In this document: positions 44,486 to 53,177 of the stretch, piece by piece
Layout of the letters: each line of letters starts with the position of its first letter
Position numbering within the stretch: the stretch's first letter is position 1
DNA from: an uncultured bacterium
GTDB taxonomy: Bacteria > Cyanobacteriota > Vampirovibrionia > Gastranaerophilales > Gastranaerophilaceae
DNA: 64,000 bases
Direction: 5' to 3'
Assembly: GCA_950022495.1 (NCBI GenBank)
Contig: CATLLJ010000012.1
Span: 1-64,000 of the forward strand
The notes under the pieces: generated by a model
Seen by the model: only the letters and a program-made list of their open reading frames with translations
What the model was told of the DNA's origin: nothing
The model's database searches: none
Made by a program: the position numbers and the translations under genes

Positions 44486-46441
44486 TTAAAACTTATCCCT
44501 CACATCAAACTTGTTGTAAGTCAAATCATATAAAACATCAGCAATACCTTTTGCCCAGTTATCATAACCTTCGATATCACCATCTTTTGACATTTTATGA
44601 ATAACTGACAATTGTTGCGGCAAATAAATTCTAACGTCAGGATTTTGAGTAATCCATGAATAAGGTTTCTTTTTCCCTTTTACAACAGTATTACATGTTC
44701 GGCACAACCCAATAATATTATCAGTAGTGTTACTACCGCCTTTAGTTGCTGCAATTAAATGATCGGCAGTTCCAATATCTGATTTAAAAAGATTAAATAA
44801 TATTGTCTGCACAGAATCTTTATCTTTTACCAAATCGAATTCATTTGGTTTTACAAGTGAATTTTTATAAGTAAGTATCCGCAATTTATTTAATATGGTA
44901 TAAATAATTACCGGAGTATTTCTGTCTAAATCAATACCTTCCAGAACTTCATTGCACATATTTTGATAATTATAATCGTTAAACTTACCTGATGTAATAT
45001 AGGCATGCAATCTTCGAGATAACAAATCAAAATTAGCAAGTTCCGCAAATGTATTATTTTCAGCAATAGAAGGCCTTACTTTAGAAAAGAAACGAATAAC
45101 ATCATGAGCTTCAGCTGCCGAAATTTTGTCCATTTCTTTTTGCAACCTTGAAACTAACTTTGTTTTACTGATATTTGGATTTTGTTTGACAATTTGCAAA
45201 TACAAATCCGCAGCTTCCCTTGCATAAACTCCAATATATTTGTCATATTTTTTCAGCAGTTCAGTATATTCCTTAACACTATTACAATTTGCTAATGCAG
45301 AATCGATTATTTTCTTTATATCGTGAGGAAGCATCGTAGAACCGCATCCGGCACAAGGCACATCGACTTTAGTTTGAACAATAGGAACAAATTCCTGATG
45401 TCTTGATGCAATTCTGCCTACTTTTAGCAGTGAGCCGACTTCTCTACTATCAAATGAAATATTTTGTTTTGAAATTCTCTCTAAAAAATTCACTAAATAA
45501 TGAATATATGATTTATTATTTTCAAAGTTTTCAGGTCCTGAATTAAAAGAGACATCATTGAGATAACGTAAAATATACCCTTTAAATTCCGGATTGTCTA
45601 AATATGAAGCCGGCAAAAAAGATTTTTTTGACGCAGAGCGTTCACACCTTGAACAAGATAAAATTTGATTGTTAGCATAATCATCCTGTATTTTTGAAAC
45701 TTTTGAAAATTGTACAACGGAGTATCTGAATATTTTTTCTGCAAATATTGATGCCAATTCCCGAATTGACATATTTTGAACGTCAGGAATTTTAAAAATT
45801 GAAAGATAATCACTGCTGTCTTTAAGAAAAGACGTTACATTTTTTAGAACATTAAACCGCTCTTTAGGTTCCAAATTTAACTTATCAATAACTGACATTA
45901 ATTTCTGATTATAAATATAAGCATTATCAGATAAATCAATTGTTTTAACCATATCTGCAAGATGTTTTGCCTTTTTAGCAGGCAGAGTTTGTGCATATTC
46001 TAATAAATAATTATTAGCAGTTTCAACTTGACGGGCATGCAAATAGGTAGAAACATTCTGTTTTTCTAAAAAATATTTATGAAATTCCAGCATAGAATCT
46101 TCAAACTCAGGAGTTGAATTTTCAAGAATAGATTTCAAATTCTTTGGAATATATTCTTTATACTCGGTTAATAAATTTATAAAATCTTTTGTTGATTTAA
46201 TATTAGATGCCCTACCCAGCAATTCTTGATAAGATTTATCAGATAGCATTTTTACACCGCAGCATGGACAGTGAATATTATTACTATTCATTAATGGCTT
46301 TAAATAACTCTGGACTCCGGTAAATGACAACTCAAAAGTATCCGCTTTAGGTTCTAAACGCGGAGAACGAATTTGAGGTTCTTGAATAGTCTTATTATAA
46401 ATATTTGATATTATATTATAATTTACGGGTAAAATTTTCAT
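44486..46441 (-). CDS. HNH-motif protein with three zinc-ribbon-like CxxC sites and SFTG tag
   Basis: A 651-residue unknown. It starts MKILPVNYNI, has a polar stretch, then ELSFTGVQSYL (SFTG at 39-42). Metal-binding Cys pairs follow: HCPCCGVK (about 57), SCSRCERS (about 270) and PCAGCGSTM (about 365). Near the C-terminus (about 580-610) lies an HNH nuclease-like core: ADHLIAATKGGSNTTDNIIGLCRTCN, with the His, central Asn and CxxC of an HNH zinc-finger nuclease. The long helical middle has no known domain. There is no signal peptide. It could be a nuclease effector or a DNA-processing enzyme. Nothing nearby suggests restriction or phage. Confidence 0.7.
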   Translation of the reverse strand: MKILPVNYNIISNIYNKTIQEPQIRSPRLEPKADTFELSFTGVQSYLKPLMNSNNIHCPCCGVKMLSDKSYQELLGRASNIKSTKDFINLLTEYKEYIPKNLKSILENSTPEFEDSMLEFHKYFLEKQNVSTYLHARQVETANNYLLEYAQTLPAKKAKHLADMVKTIDLSDNAYIYNQKLMSVIDKLNLEPKERFNVLKNVTSFLKDSSDYLSIFKIPDVQNMSIRELASIFAEKIFRYSVVQFSKVSKIQDDYANNQILSCSRCERSASKKSFLPASYLDNPEFKGYILRYLNDVSFNSGPENFENNKSYIHYLVNFLERISKQNISFDSREVGSLLKVGRIASRHQEFVPIVQTKVDVPCAGCGSTMLPHDIKKIIDSALANCNSVKEYTELLKKYDKYIGVYAREAADLYLQIVKQNPNISKTKLVSRLQKEMDKISAAEAHDVIRFFSKVRPSIAENNTFAELANFDLLSRRLHAYITSGKFNDYNYQNMCNEVLEGIDLDRNTPVIIYTILNKLRILTYKNSLVKPNEFDLVKDKDSVQTILFNLFKSDIGTADHLIAATKGGSNTTDNIIGLCRTCNTVVKGKKKPYSWITQNPDVRIYLPQQLSVIHKMSKDGDIEGYDNWAKGIADVLYDLTYNKFDVRDKF

Positions 46442-46451
46442 ACAATAATAT

Positions 46452-46486
46452 AAAAGCCCAACAAATAAATATTTGTTAGGCTTTTT
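46452..46486 (-). terminator. Terminator after trxB
   Basis: A stem of about 15 pairs with one mismatch (AAAAGCCCAACAAATA with TATTTGTTAGGCTTT, 46452-46467 with 46470-46485). The T-run on the minus strand ends the pgi-trxB transcript. Confidence 0.75.
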
Positions 46487-46504
46487 AAAAATTTTTTATT
46501 TATT

Positions 46505-47443
46505 TTATACAGTAACTTCTTTTAAAGCTTCAACATATTTTACGGCATGAACAGCACCGACAGCACCATCAGCAGCAGCCGTAATAACCTGACGAAGCAG
46601 AGTTTTTCTTACATCCCCGATTGCATAAACACCATCAATAGAAGTTTTCATTGTTTCATCTGTCAAAATAAATCCTGATTTATCCTGTTCAATTTGACCG
46701 TTAATATACTCAACATTCGGAGCAATACCAATATACGGAAAAATACCGTTTATAGATATTTCAGAAATTTCATCAGTTTTCACATTTTTAACAACAACAG
46801 AGTTAACTAAATCCTCACCCTTAATTTGAGTTACAACAGAATCCCATACAAACTCTATTTTATCATTTTTAAAGGCTCTTTCTTGAACTATTTTATCTGC
46901 ACGAAGTTCATTTCTTCTATGAATTAAATAAACCTTTGATGCAAATTTTGTTAAATACATAGCCTCTTCAACTGCAGAGTTGCCGCCACCAACAACCGCA
47001 ACAACTTTATCTTTATAAAATGCAGCATCACAAATCGCACAATAACTTACTCCGCGGCCTATAAATTCAAGTTCACCGGCAACGCCAAGTTTCATTGATT
47101 TTGCACCGGTAGCAATAATTACGGTTTTAGCTTTAAATTCAGCTTCTTTTGTAATTATAACTTTAGGAGTTGAAAGCAAATCTACAGATACAATTTCTTG
47201 CATAGGAAACTTTTCAACGCCGAAAAGATCTGCATGTTCTTCAAATTTTTCCATCAAATCATATCCGCCAATCTTTAAAAAGCCAGGATAATTTTCCAAC
47301 TCTAAATAGTTAGAAGGCTGACCGCCAAGCATGCTTACATCAATAATTGCAGTAGATACAGCACCTCTAGCTGCATAAATTCCTGCTGCAAATCCTGCAG
47401 GTCCTCCTCCCAAAATCACTGTATCAAACTCGTAAATATTCAT
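46505..47443 (-). CDS. trxB: Thioredoxin reductase
   Basis: FAD/NADPH disulfide reductase, 312 residues. FAD loop GGGPAGFAAGIYAARG is at 12-27, the redox pair is CAIC (in SYCAICDAAF, about 136-139; CATC is more usual), the NADPH loop is GGGNSAVEEAMYL, and the C-terminal FAD contact is YAIGDVR. It should reduce thioredoxin and so supply glutaredoxin- or PNPase-independent thiol reduction. It is third in the minus-strand row pgi, exported protein, trxB with short gaps. Confidence 0.95.
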   Translation of the reverse strand: MNIYEFDTVILGGGPAGFAAGIYAARGAVSTAIIDVSMLGGQPSNYLELENYPGFLKIGGYDLMEKFEEHADLFGVEKFPMQEIVSVDLLSTPKVIITKEAEFKAKTVIIATGAKSMKLGVAGELEFIGRGVSYCAICDAAFYKDKVVAVVGGGNSAVEEAMYLTKFASKVYLIHRRNELRADKIVQERAFKNDKIEFVWDSVVTQIKGEDLVNSVVVKNVKTDEISEISINGIFPYIGIAPNVEYINGQIEQDKSGFILTDETMKTSIDGVYAIGDVRKTLLRQVITAAADGAVGAVHAVKYVEALKEVTV

Positions 47444-47463
47444 ATTATATCCTCAATCGTTTA

Positions 47464-47967
47464 CTATTCTAATCTACATTTTCCTGCTATTTTTTCACCC
47501 TTAATTGAGTATTTTGCAGTTTCTGTTTTTACAATTTTACCACTAACATCTGAATAAGTCTCTAACTTTATTAAATCGACGCCTTCAAACGACTCCTCAG
47601 ATAAATCTATATTAACAGTATCTGTCAAAATTTTGCTGCCATACTTTCCCGTTTTAGTAAAGACAATATATTTATTATCAATACTGTCAACCGTTACAGT
47701 TGCAGATGCTCCATTAAAAGGATTACTTAATGTTATGACGTCACCAACCCTTGATAAGTTCCATAAATCAATATTATTTTCCTGAAATATTGCAGGTGAA
47801 TCTGTTTCAATTAATTTAGAAGAAACTCGCCACAACCCGAAAAAACTCTTAGGAATTTCTGTCACAGAACCTGTTAAAAGTTTAGGTGAAGAAGTATCTG
47901 CATTCACAGTTAAATTACATAAAAAAGTTGCACAAATTATTAAAAATAAAACAATAGATTTTTTCAT
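47464..47967 (-). CDS. Exported protein of unknown function
   Basis: A 167-residue protein with a Sec signal peptide (MKKSIVLFLIICATFLCNL, then VNA|DTS, cut about residue 23). The mature part looks beta-rich and lipocalin-like in feel: SFFGLWRVSSKLIE near the start resembles the GxW of barrel proteins, and repeated strands follow (ATVTVDSIDNKYIVFT). No Cys pair is in the mature part except one near the end. It lies between pgi and trxB in the same operon. The barrel idea is inference. Confidence 0.6.
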   Translation of the reverse strand: MKKSIVLFLIICATFLCNLTVNADTSSPKLLTGSVTEIPKSFFGLWRVSSKLIETDSPAIFQENNIDLWNLSRVGDVITLSNPFNGASATVTVDSIDNKYIVFTKTGKYGSKILTDTVNIDLSEESFEGVDLIKLETYSDVSGKIVKTETAKYSIKGEKIAGKCRLE

Positions 47968-48002
47968 ATATAAATAATAAGAATTAAAAAATAATAGTCA
48001 AA

Positions 48003-49391
48003 TTAAACGATAGCCATTTTAGATTGCAAAGTTTGTGCAGAATCTTCATAACCTGCTCTGCCCATCAATGCGTAAGTATAATTTTTTGACTGATCAACAC
48101 CAGGTTGGTTGAATGCATCAATTTTATATAGAGCACCTGCAATAGCTGTTTGAACTTCAAGCATATATAATAACTGTCCGATATGATATCCGTCAATTTT
48201 TGGAAGCGTAATAGTTACAGACGGTCTGTTATAATCAGCTAGTGCAACTCGAGTAGAATCAGCTTCTGCATTTATTAATTTATTAATAGACTGACCACCA
48301 AGATAACCGATTCCTGTATATTCAAAAATTTTAGGAATATCCAGATTCACATCAAATTCTTCCACTCTTATGAAATTAATTATTTTATTATTTGGACCTT
48401 CATTATAAAGTTGAATTTGCGAATACTGGTCAGTAACCCCTAAGGCTTTTATCGGAGTTTGACCGCAATGAACCATTTGTCCGTCACAACTGTAAGTCTT
48501 TCCTAAGGATTCAGCCCATAATTGAGCATACCAGTCAGAAATGTATCTTAATCTGGTTGAATACGGCATCATTACAGACATATTTTTACCTTTTTTAGTA
48601 TCTAAAAGATAATGTAACAAAGCATTTTGAGCTGCGATATTACCGTTAATATCAGTATTTTTCAATACCAGATCCATATCTTTTATACCATTGGTAATCT
48701 CATCAATGTCAATACCAACTAAAGCAAAAGGCAACAAACCAACCGCTGAAAATACTGAAAATCTTCCGCCGACATCATCAGGAACGACAAAAGTTTTATA
48801 ACCTTCCTGTTCTGCAATCTGACGAAGTATACCGGTTCTTTTATCAGTTGTAGCTACAATATTTTGCCTGTAAGAATCGCCTAATTCTTGTTCTAATCTG
48901 TCTTTCAAAACCAGAAATTGAGACATAGTTTCAGCAGTATCACCTGATTTAGTGATAACAATAACTAAAGTTTTCTTTAAATCTAATATATCCAAAAGAC
49001 CTGACATTGAATCAGGATCAATGTTATCCATAAAAAATATTCGAGGTAAACCGTTTCTTTGTTCTGCAGAAAGTAAATTCCAATAAGGTTTTAGTAAAGC
49101 TTCTGTTACGGCAATTCCGCCAAGAGCTGAACCGCCGATACCAAGCACTAGAACATTATCAAAATGACCTTGAACTATTGCAGCATATTCTTTTACATAC
49201 CAGATAGTCTCTTCACTGTAGCCAAGATTCATCCATTGAAGCCATTGTCCCGGCTTATCTTTACGTTTATTTAAATCCATGATAATTTCAGCTATCTGAT
49301 TTTTATATGCTGAAAACTCTCCAAGAACATCAAGACCGTTATCTGCACCGATAACAGATATGTCAGAACTTTTCCAGTCAAATTTAATCAT
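48003..49391 (-). CDS. pgi: Glucose-6-phosphate isomerase
   Basis: Interconverts glucose-6-P and fructose-6-P in glycolysis. The 462 residues match the short bacterial form: GIGGSALGG (about 73), ITKSGDTAET (about 140), DVGGRFSVFSAVGL (about 193), the active-site AESLGK, and QPGVDQSKNY near the end with the catalytic Lys. It is upstream of an exported protein and trxB. The phosphohexomutase at 1106 is a metabolic neighbour but not linked. Confidence 0.95.
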   Translation of the reverse strand: MIKFDWKSSDISVIGADNGLDVLGEFSAYKNQIAEIIMDLNKRKDKPGQWLQWMNLGYSEETIWYVKEYAAIVQGHFDNVLVLGIGGSALGGIAVTEALLKPYWNLLSAEQRNGLPRIFFMDNIDPDSMSGLLDILDLKKTLVIVITKSGDTAETMSQFLVLKDRLEQELGDSYRQNIVATTDKRTGILRQIAEQEGYKTFVVPDDVGGRFSVFSAVGLLPFALVGIDIDEITNGIKDMDLVLKNTDINGNIAAQNALLHYLLDTKKGKNMSVMMPYSTRLRYISDWYAQLWAESLGKTYSCDGQMVHCGQTPIKALGVTDQYSQIQLYNEGPNNKIINFIRVEEFDVNLDIPKIFEYTGIGYLGGQSINKLINAEADSTRVALADYNRPSVTITLPKIDGYHIGQLLYMLEVQTAIAGALYKIDAFNQPGVDQSKNYTYALMGRAGYEDSAQTLQSKMAIV

Positions 49392-49544
49392 AGAAAAATA
49401 ATCTCCTGCATAAGATATACCCTAAGAAATATTGTATATAAACAAAAGAAAATTACAAGATTAGACTTAACAATAGTTACGGGCTATTTATTAAATTCTA
49501 TTAACTAATTTTACAAAACCTGATTTATAAGTTAATATAAGGAC

Positions 49545-50606
49545 ATGGAAAATATAAGTTTAAATGAGAAGATTAACGAATTAGTCGTTAAAATGGCTAA
49601 AGAGCCTAAAAATATTGAAAATTATTATGAATTGTCTGAATTATATATTCAGCAAAAAGATTATGACAAAGTGATGTCAGTGTTAGACAGCCTTCTGGCA
49701 ATAAAGCCTGACGATGTTCAAGCACTGGTCGGCATGGGAACAATGTGGTTCTATGAAAGAGATTTTAGAAAATCACTTTCATATTACAACAAAGCACTGG
49801 AAGTAAATCCTAAAAATTTCTTAATTTACTATAATATAGGTAATGTTTTTGCAGAATGGAAAAACTTCTCAAAAGCTTTATTTTACTATAACAGGGCAAT
49901 TGACTTAAATTCAGGCAATCCTGAAATCTATAACGCAATTGCTTTACTATATCAAGATATTGAAGATTACGTAGAATCAAAAGCTTATTATGAAAAAGCA
50001 CTTTCACTTGATCCTGAAAATACTAATGCATTAATCGACTTAGGCAATGTTTGCTTTAAATTAAATGATTATGAAACAGCATTAAAATTATTCAAGAAAG
50101 TATTTGTCCTTCATCCTGATAATGAACTTGTTGCAGTATGTATTGCAAATGCACTTACACTAATGAAAGATAGAGAGCAGGCATATGCTTATTTTGAAAA
50201 AGCACTTTCTATGACAGAAGAAAAATATAATATTTATATTTGCTATGCAATTGCATTAACAGAGTTTAAAGAATACGATATGGCAGAAGGAATGTTTAGA
50301 AAAGCAATTGAATTTAATCCTAAAAAAGCCAATGCTTACATTCTTTTAGCTAACCTGTATTCAAATAAAAACAGATTACAAGAAGCAATTGAACTTTACA
50401 GAAAAGCATTAAGAGTTGAGCCAAATAATGCAGAAACCTATATGCTTCTTGGAAACACCCATTATCTAGACAATGATATTGAACAGGCAATTTCTTCCTA
50501 CAGAGCATCAATTGAACTTGCTCCTGATAATGATGAATACAGACTTGTTTATAGTCAGGTAATTGAAGATTACGTAAAATCTGTCCGCGGAGAACATCAT
50601 GAGTAA
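49545..50606 (+). CDS. Tetratricopeptide repeat protein
   Basis: A 353-residue soluble protein made of about nine tandem TPR units of 34 residues, each with the W/Y-G/A-Y-P pattern (for example ALxxxxKALEVNPKNFLIYYNIGNVF and AIELYRKALRVEPNNAE). It should be a protein-binding solenoid. There is no signal peptide or catalytic domain. The Tic20-like membrane gene starts eight bases inside its 3' end, so the two are coupled and may work together in membrane-protein traffic. Confidence 0.9.
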   Translation: MENISLNEKINELVVKMAKEPKNIENYYELSELYIQQKDYDKVMSVLDSLLAIKPDDVQALVGMGTMWFYERDFRKSLSYYNKALEVNPKNFLIYYNIGNVFAEWKNFSKALFYYNRAIDLNSGNPEIYNAIALLYQDIEDYVESKAYYEKALSLDPENTNALIDLGNVCFKLNDYETALKLFKKVFVLHPDNELVAVCIANALTLMKDREQAYAYFEKALSMTEEKYNIYICYAIALTEFKEYDMAEGMFRKAIEFNPKKANAYILLANLYSNKNRLQEAIELYRKALRVEPNNAETYMLLGNTHYLDNDIEQAISSYRASIELAPDNDEYRLVYSQVIEDYVKSVRGEHHE

Positions 50607-51006
50607 AAATCATTCTATCCAAATAATGGATAGAGTAGCATCTTGCTTAACATATCTTACAGCAGGCTGGTTTGGCTTGATTTATTTTGTAATACTATAT
50701 TTTCAAAAAAAATCGCCATCAATGTTTTTAAGATATAACCTCTTTCAGGCAATTTTTATTTCTCTTTTGTTATTTGTATTGAGTATGTCGATTGGACTTA
50801 TATCAAATTTACTCCTTGCAATACCTTTTATTAAGGTCGTTGTATCATGGATAATTTTGATATTTAACAGACCTGTATTTTTTGAATATTCAATTATACA
50901 ACTTCTGATTTTAACTCTGGTTGCTTATCTTGCAGGATTTTCACTATTAGGTAAATACCCTAAAGTATTTGGAATCTCTAAAATTATTGAAAATGCAATG
51001 AGATAA
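50599..51006 (+). CDS. Tic20-like four-helix membrane protein
   Basis: A 135-residue integral membrane protein with four hydrophobic segments. The conserved block FLRYNLFQAIFISLLLF (about 42-58) matches the FxRFNxxQAI signature of Tic20-type cyanobacterial and plastid proteins. DRVASCLTYLTAGWFG at the start also fits. Tic20 is a component of plastid protein import; the bacterial role is not known. Coupling with a TPR protein (overlap of eight bases) is notable because TPRs often dock to translocons. The family call is by pattern memory. Confidence 0.65.
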   Translation: MSKNHSIQIMDRVASCLTYLTAGWFGLIYFVILYFQKKSPSMFLRYNLFQAIFISLLLFVLSMSIGLISNLLLAIPFIKVVVSWIILIFNRPVFFEYSIIQLLILTLVAYLAGFSLLGKYPKVFGISKIIENAMR

Positions 51007-51031
51007 AACCTGTAATAAACTTAAAAATCAG

Positions 51032-51192
51032 TTGACAATTAACTTTGGTTGATGTTTGATATAAATGGATACTAGCCGAAATTTTCGTGCTGGATTTGAC
51101 GGTTAGTACAAAAGGTAAAAGCCGGGATACGAAGCCCAAGTTCCCAAGAAGGCTTAAGCAGGGCAAATTTGGTAAAATTAAAAGGAGAAATT
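51032..51192 (+). promoter_or_regulatory. Promoter and leader of rpsL-rpsG
   Basis: A perfect -35 TTGACA lies at 51032-51037; possible -10 elements are TTTGAT (51055-51060, spacer 17) and TATAAA (51060-51065). The 100-base leader has several short stems, for example AAGCC/GGCTT near 51131-51155, and an A-rich AAAGGAGAAA before the ATG at 51193. This may be the autoregulatory target of S7 or S12, but the fold is not one I can name. Confidence 0.4.
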
Positions 51193-51579
51193 ATGCCAAC
51201 TATTAACCAGCTAGTACGTTCTGAACGTGTAAAGCTTAAATCAAAAACTAAATCTCCAGCTTTGATGAATTGTCCTCAAAGACGTGGAGTATGTACAAGG
51301 GTTTACACTACAACCCCTAAAAAACCAAACTCAGCACTTAGAAAAGTTGCAAGGGTTAGATTAACAAACGGTTTTGAAGTTACTTCATACATTCCAGGTA
51401 TCGGTCACAACTTACAAGAACACAGTGTGGTTCTTATTCGTGGCGGTCGTGTTAAGGATTTACCTGGTGTACGTTATCACATCGTTCGTGGTACTTTAGA
51501 TACTGCCGGTGTTGCTAACAGAGCTCAAAGCAGATCTAAATACGGTGCTAAAAGAGATAAAAAAGGAGGTAAGAAGTAA
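51193..51579 (+). CDS. rpsL: 30S ribosomal protein S12
   Basis: Decoding-centre protein. I start at ATG 51193 ([12 protein letters not shown]), which has GGAG at the right distance; an in-frame TTG at 51169 adds eight non-conserved residues. The result is 128 residues. The decoding loops [11 protein letters not shown] and [13 protein letters not shown] carry the wild-type lysines of streptomycin-sensitive S12. The C-terminus is the usual basic tail. The rpsG ATG overlaps the stop by one base (TAATG). Confidence 0.97.
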   Translation: MPTINQLVRSERVKLKSKTKSPALMNCPQRRGVCTRVYTTTPKKPNSALRKVARVRLTNGFEVTSYIPGIGHNLQEHSVVLIRGGRVKDLPGVRYHIVRGTLDTAGVANRAQSRSKYGAKRDKKGGKK

Positions 51580-52049
51580 TGTCAAGACGTTCTAAACCTG
51601 CAAAAAGAATACCTTTAGCAGATCCGGTATACAACAGTGTTGATATCTCTAAATTCATTAACAGAATTATGAGACGTGGTAAAAAATCACTAGCAGAAAG
51701 AATTTTCTACGCTACAATGGAAAGAATTAAAGAAAGAACTAACAGTGACCCAATCGAAACTTTCCAAAAAGCTATGACAAATGCTACTCCATTATTGGAA
51801 GTTAAAGCTCGTCGTATCGGTGGTTCTACTTATCAGGTACCTATCGAAGTTAAAGCAGACAGAGGTTTTGCTCTTGCTTCTTCAGCTTTGATTGAAGCTG
51901 CTAAGAAAAGAGGCGGAAAATCTTTCATTGATAAATTAACAAATGAATTGATTGATGCTTCTAACGGTCAGGGTGCTGCATGCAAAAAACGTGAAGATAC
52001 CCACAGAATGGCTGAAGCAAACAAAGCTTTTGCTCATTACAGATACTAA
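51579..52049 (+). CDS. rpsG: 30S ribosomal protein S7
   Basis: Nucleates assembly of the 30S head and is often a feedback regulator of the str operon. The 156 residues are full length with SRRSKPAKR at the start, NRIMRRGKKS, GGSTYQVPIEV and the C-terminal REDTHRMAEANKAFAHYRY. It overlaps rpsL by one base. A very strong terminator follows directly; fusA and tuf, which usually come next, are absent from this window. Confidence 0.97.
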   Translation: MSRRSKPAKRIPLADPVYNSVDISKFINRIMRRGKKSLAERIFYATMERIKERTNSDPIETFQKAMTNATPLLEVKARRIGGSTYQVPIEVKADRGFALASSALIEAAKKRGGKSFIDKLTNELIDASNGQGAACKKREDTHRMAEANKAFAHYRY

Positions 52050-52070
52050 TTTGATTAGTTTTATAAAGAA

Positions 52071-52109
52071 AAAAAATACCGGTATTCAAATTGAATACCG
52101 GTATTTTTT
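52071..52109 (+). terminator. Strong terminator after rpsG
   Basis: A 19-base-pair, nearly loop-less inverted repeat: AAAAAATACCGGTATTCAA (52071-52089) with TTGAATACCGGTATTTTTT (52091-52109). The T-run ends the rpsL-rpsG transcript. Confidence 0.88.
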
Positions 52110-52226
52110 GTTAAGTAATATTAAAAATAATATATACTGCATAAATACCGTAACGCAATTACCAGATCATAAATATTTTTATATAAACATAAGGTTATTT
52201 TATAGATTAGAAAAGGTAGGTTATTT

Positions 52227-53141
52227 ATGAGTATTGCAATTAATGGACAAGTGTATCCAAACAACAAAGTTATCGTTACAAAAAACAATGAAGTTTACAA
52301 AAACCCTTCAACATTAGTTGGAGTTGGAGCTGGTTTAGTTGGGATGACAGTAGCATCTCCAGTAGCTAATTTAACAAAAAAACCATTTGCAAAAATGGCA
52401 TTAGCCGAAATTAATAATTTAAGTACTCAGGGAGATTTATATAAAAATGCCGCAGCAAAGGCATTTGAGAACTCAGGTCTAGCCAATAAAGGAGTAGAGC
52501 TTATTGATGCTTCAAAATTATCAGCAGAAGAAATCAGCAAAATTACAAAAGAAGCAATGCCGAAATGGATTAACAAATTACCAGAAAAAGTCAAAGGTCC
52601 AGTAACATCAATGCTAGAAGCACAAATTAAAGGTCTAAAAAACGGTAATAATGCTGCATTTATTCCGAATTTAAATAAAATTCTTGTAAGCAGTGAAAAA
52701 ATGTCAGGTGCAACATTCCACGAAATGGGTCATGCACTTAACAAAAACACTCCTGGAATTGGCAGAGTTTTAGCGAAATTAAGACAACCGGGTATGATAT
52801 TAGCATCTGCAGCAGTATTAATTGGAGCATTTAAACGCAAAAAAGCTGAAGGTGAAGAACCTAAAGGCATCATTGACAGAACAACAACTTTTGTTAAGAA
52901 TAACGCAGGCAAGTTAGCATTTGCAGGATTTATTCCACTACTTGCAGAAGAAGGATTAGCATCAATTAAAGGTGCAAAAATGGCAAAACCATTACTAAGT
53001 CCTGAAGCATATAAAAATTTGAATAAAATGCACGGAAAAGCATTCTTAACATATCTGGGAGCAGCAGTATGTATGGGATTAGCAGCCAGAACAGCATCCT
53101 GGGTACACGATAAACTTTCTGCACCAAAAAGAATTGCTTAA
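52227..53141 (+). CDS. Membrane HExxH putative metallopeptidase
   Basis: A 304-residue protein with several hydrophobic segments (about 30-48, 190-202, 228-245, 272-288). The zinc motif HEMGH is at about 167 (ATFHEMGHAL), and LLAEEGLASIKG about 70 residues later could give the third Glu ligand, as in gluzincins (HExxH plus Glu). This resembles M48-like integral membrane proteases in layout, but not closely enough to name. The N-terminal MSIAINGQVYP followed by Asn/Lys-rich sequence is like other unknowns here. Its transcript ends at the terminator at 53151. Confidence 0.65.
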   Translation: MSIAINGQVYPNNKVIVTKNNEVYKNPSTLVGVGAGLVGMTVASPVANLTKKPFAKMALAEINNLSTQGDLYKNAAAKAFENSGLANKGVELIDASKLSAEEISKITKEAMPKWINKLPEKVKGPVTSMLEAQIKGLKNGNNAAFIPNLNKILVSSEKMSGATFHEMGHALNKNTPGIGRVLAKLRQPGMILASAAVLIGAFKRKKAEGEEPKGIIDRTTTFVKNNAGKLAFAGFIPLLAEEGLASIKGAKMAKPLLSPEAYKNLNKMHGKAFLTYLGAAVCMGLAARTASWVHDKLSAPKRIA

Positions 53142-53150
53142 TAGATAAAA

Positions 53151-53177
53151 TAAAGCACTCGTTTAATGAGTGCTTTA
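53151..53177. terminator. Bidirectional terminator between HExxH gene and prismane-like gene
   Basis: A ten-base-pair stem TAAAGCACTC/GAGTGCTTTA (53151-53160 with 53168-53177), with a T-run on the plus strand. Its 3' arm overlaps the stop codon of the minus-strand gene. Confidence 0.75.

Noticed and set aside
44486-46441. Group II intron, restriction system or homing endonuclease for the HNH protein
   Set aside because: There is no reverse transcriptase, methyltransferase or split host gene nearby. The N-terminal tag and Cys pairs point elsewhere.
51169-51192. Upstream TTG start for rpsL adding eight residues
   Set aside because: The ATG at 51193 has the ribosome site and begins the conserved S12 N-terminus.
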